From NCBI GenBank assembly GCA_947629785.1, contig CANRFB010000021.1, positions 1 to 41,511 on the forward strand: a stretch of DNA of 41,511 bases. The letters run 5' to 3'. Of the stretch, positions 41,471 through 41,511 are shown one piece after another. Position 1 is the first letter of the stretch; each line of letters opens with the position of its first letter. This DNA is from an uncultured Clostridia bacterium. Lineage in GTDB: Bacteria; Bacillota; Clostridia; Oscillospirales; Ruminococcaceae. The notes beneath the pieces are model-generated. The model saw nothing but the letters and a program-made list of their open reading frames with translations. It did no database searches and had not been told where the DNA came from. The position numbers and the translations under genes were made by a program.

Positions 41471-41511
41471 GCTGACTCACGAGGGAGTCGAAAAGAGCCG
41501 AAGAAAAAAGT
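41471..41511 (+). other. Start of a structured leader RNA, cut by the window end
   Basis: A GACTC-ACGAGG-GAGTC hairpin at the very 5' end of the predicted transcript is followed by the purine-rich GAAAAGAGCCGAAGAAAAAAG. Too little is visible to assign a class. Confidence 0.35.

Noticed and set aside
41474-41489. Hairpin with a six-base loop as an ANTAR target
   Set aside because: ANTAR hexaloops carry A at position 1 and G at position 4; this loop (ACGAGG) has A at position 4, and no second hexaloop is visible before the window ends.

Overview
The window looks like a chromosomal segment of a low-to-mid GC Clostridia bacterium, most likely a Ruminococcaceae/Oscillospiraceae-type gut anaerobe. 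This rests on several observations: clostridial-style genes (SpoIID, PdaA-like deacetylase, LL-diaminopimelate aminotransferase, IreB, YqhQ, ANTAR regulator, a split archaeal-type glutamate synthase); strong purine-rich ribosome binding sites; near-consensus TTGACA-17-TATAAT promoters; and lipoproteins rich in Thr, Ser, Glu and Ala. No rRNA, tRNA, phage or CRISPR array was seen. All functions are read from sequence and remembered family features; no database search was run.

Layout. Positions 1-849 hold the end of a glutamate dehydrogenase, followed by a chain of hairpins and a convergent spoIID. Positions 2378-5047 carry citrate synthase, behind a long structured leader, and a membrane protein. 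From 5132 to 17683 runs a tightly packed + strand block: lipoprotein, OmpR-type response regulator, histidine kinase, YqhQ, a five-gene Ter-like cassette, WalJ/YycJ nuclease-like protein and RlmH. From 17888 come a radical SAM protein overlapping a MntA/HepT (MNT/HEPN) toxin-antitoxin pair, an aldose-epimerase-like protein and the phosphodiesterase YfcE. Then follow a tyrosine-repeat surface protein, metA with a lipoprotein gene (minus), a chemoreceptor, a PepSY lipoprotein, a C39-like peptidase, membrane proteins, rsmA, ireB and a pdaA-like deacetylase. The minus strand from 31976 to 40155 holds dapL, dapF, an ANTAR regulator and a five-gene glutamate synthase operon. The window ends with a zinc-ribbon membrane protein and the promoter of an unseen gene.

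The most interesting part is 9671-16401. A vWA protein (TerY/YegL-like), a PP2C phosphatase and a kinase with a zinc ribbon form the known TerY-P type triad. They are followed directly by a P-type-ATPase-like membrane protein in which every catalytic signature is degraded, so it is probably a pseudoenzyme, and by a beta-helix protein fused to a C-terminal TerD domain. The cassette sits between a two-component system and walJ. Elsewhere in the window, matches to the WalR box (TGTWAH-N5-TGTWAH) lie just upstream of the promoters of the tyrosine-repeat surface protein and the PdaA-like deacetylase, suggesting a WalRK-like envelope regulon.

Nitrogen and carbon genes also cluster: gdhA, citrate synthase and the glutamate synthase operon, with an ANTAR regulator near the last. 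A small dispersed repeat, bounded by heptamers of the GAGTTAA type, occurs four times in intergenic regions. It abuts or supplies the stop codons of rlmH and the FMN subunit of glutamate synthase.
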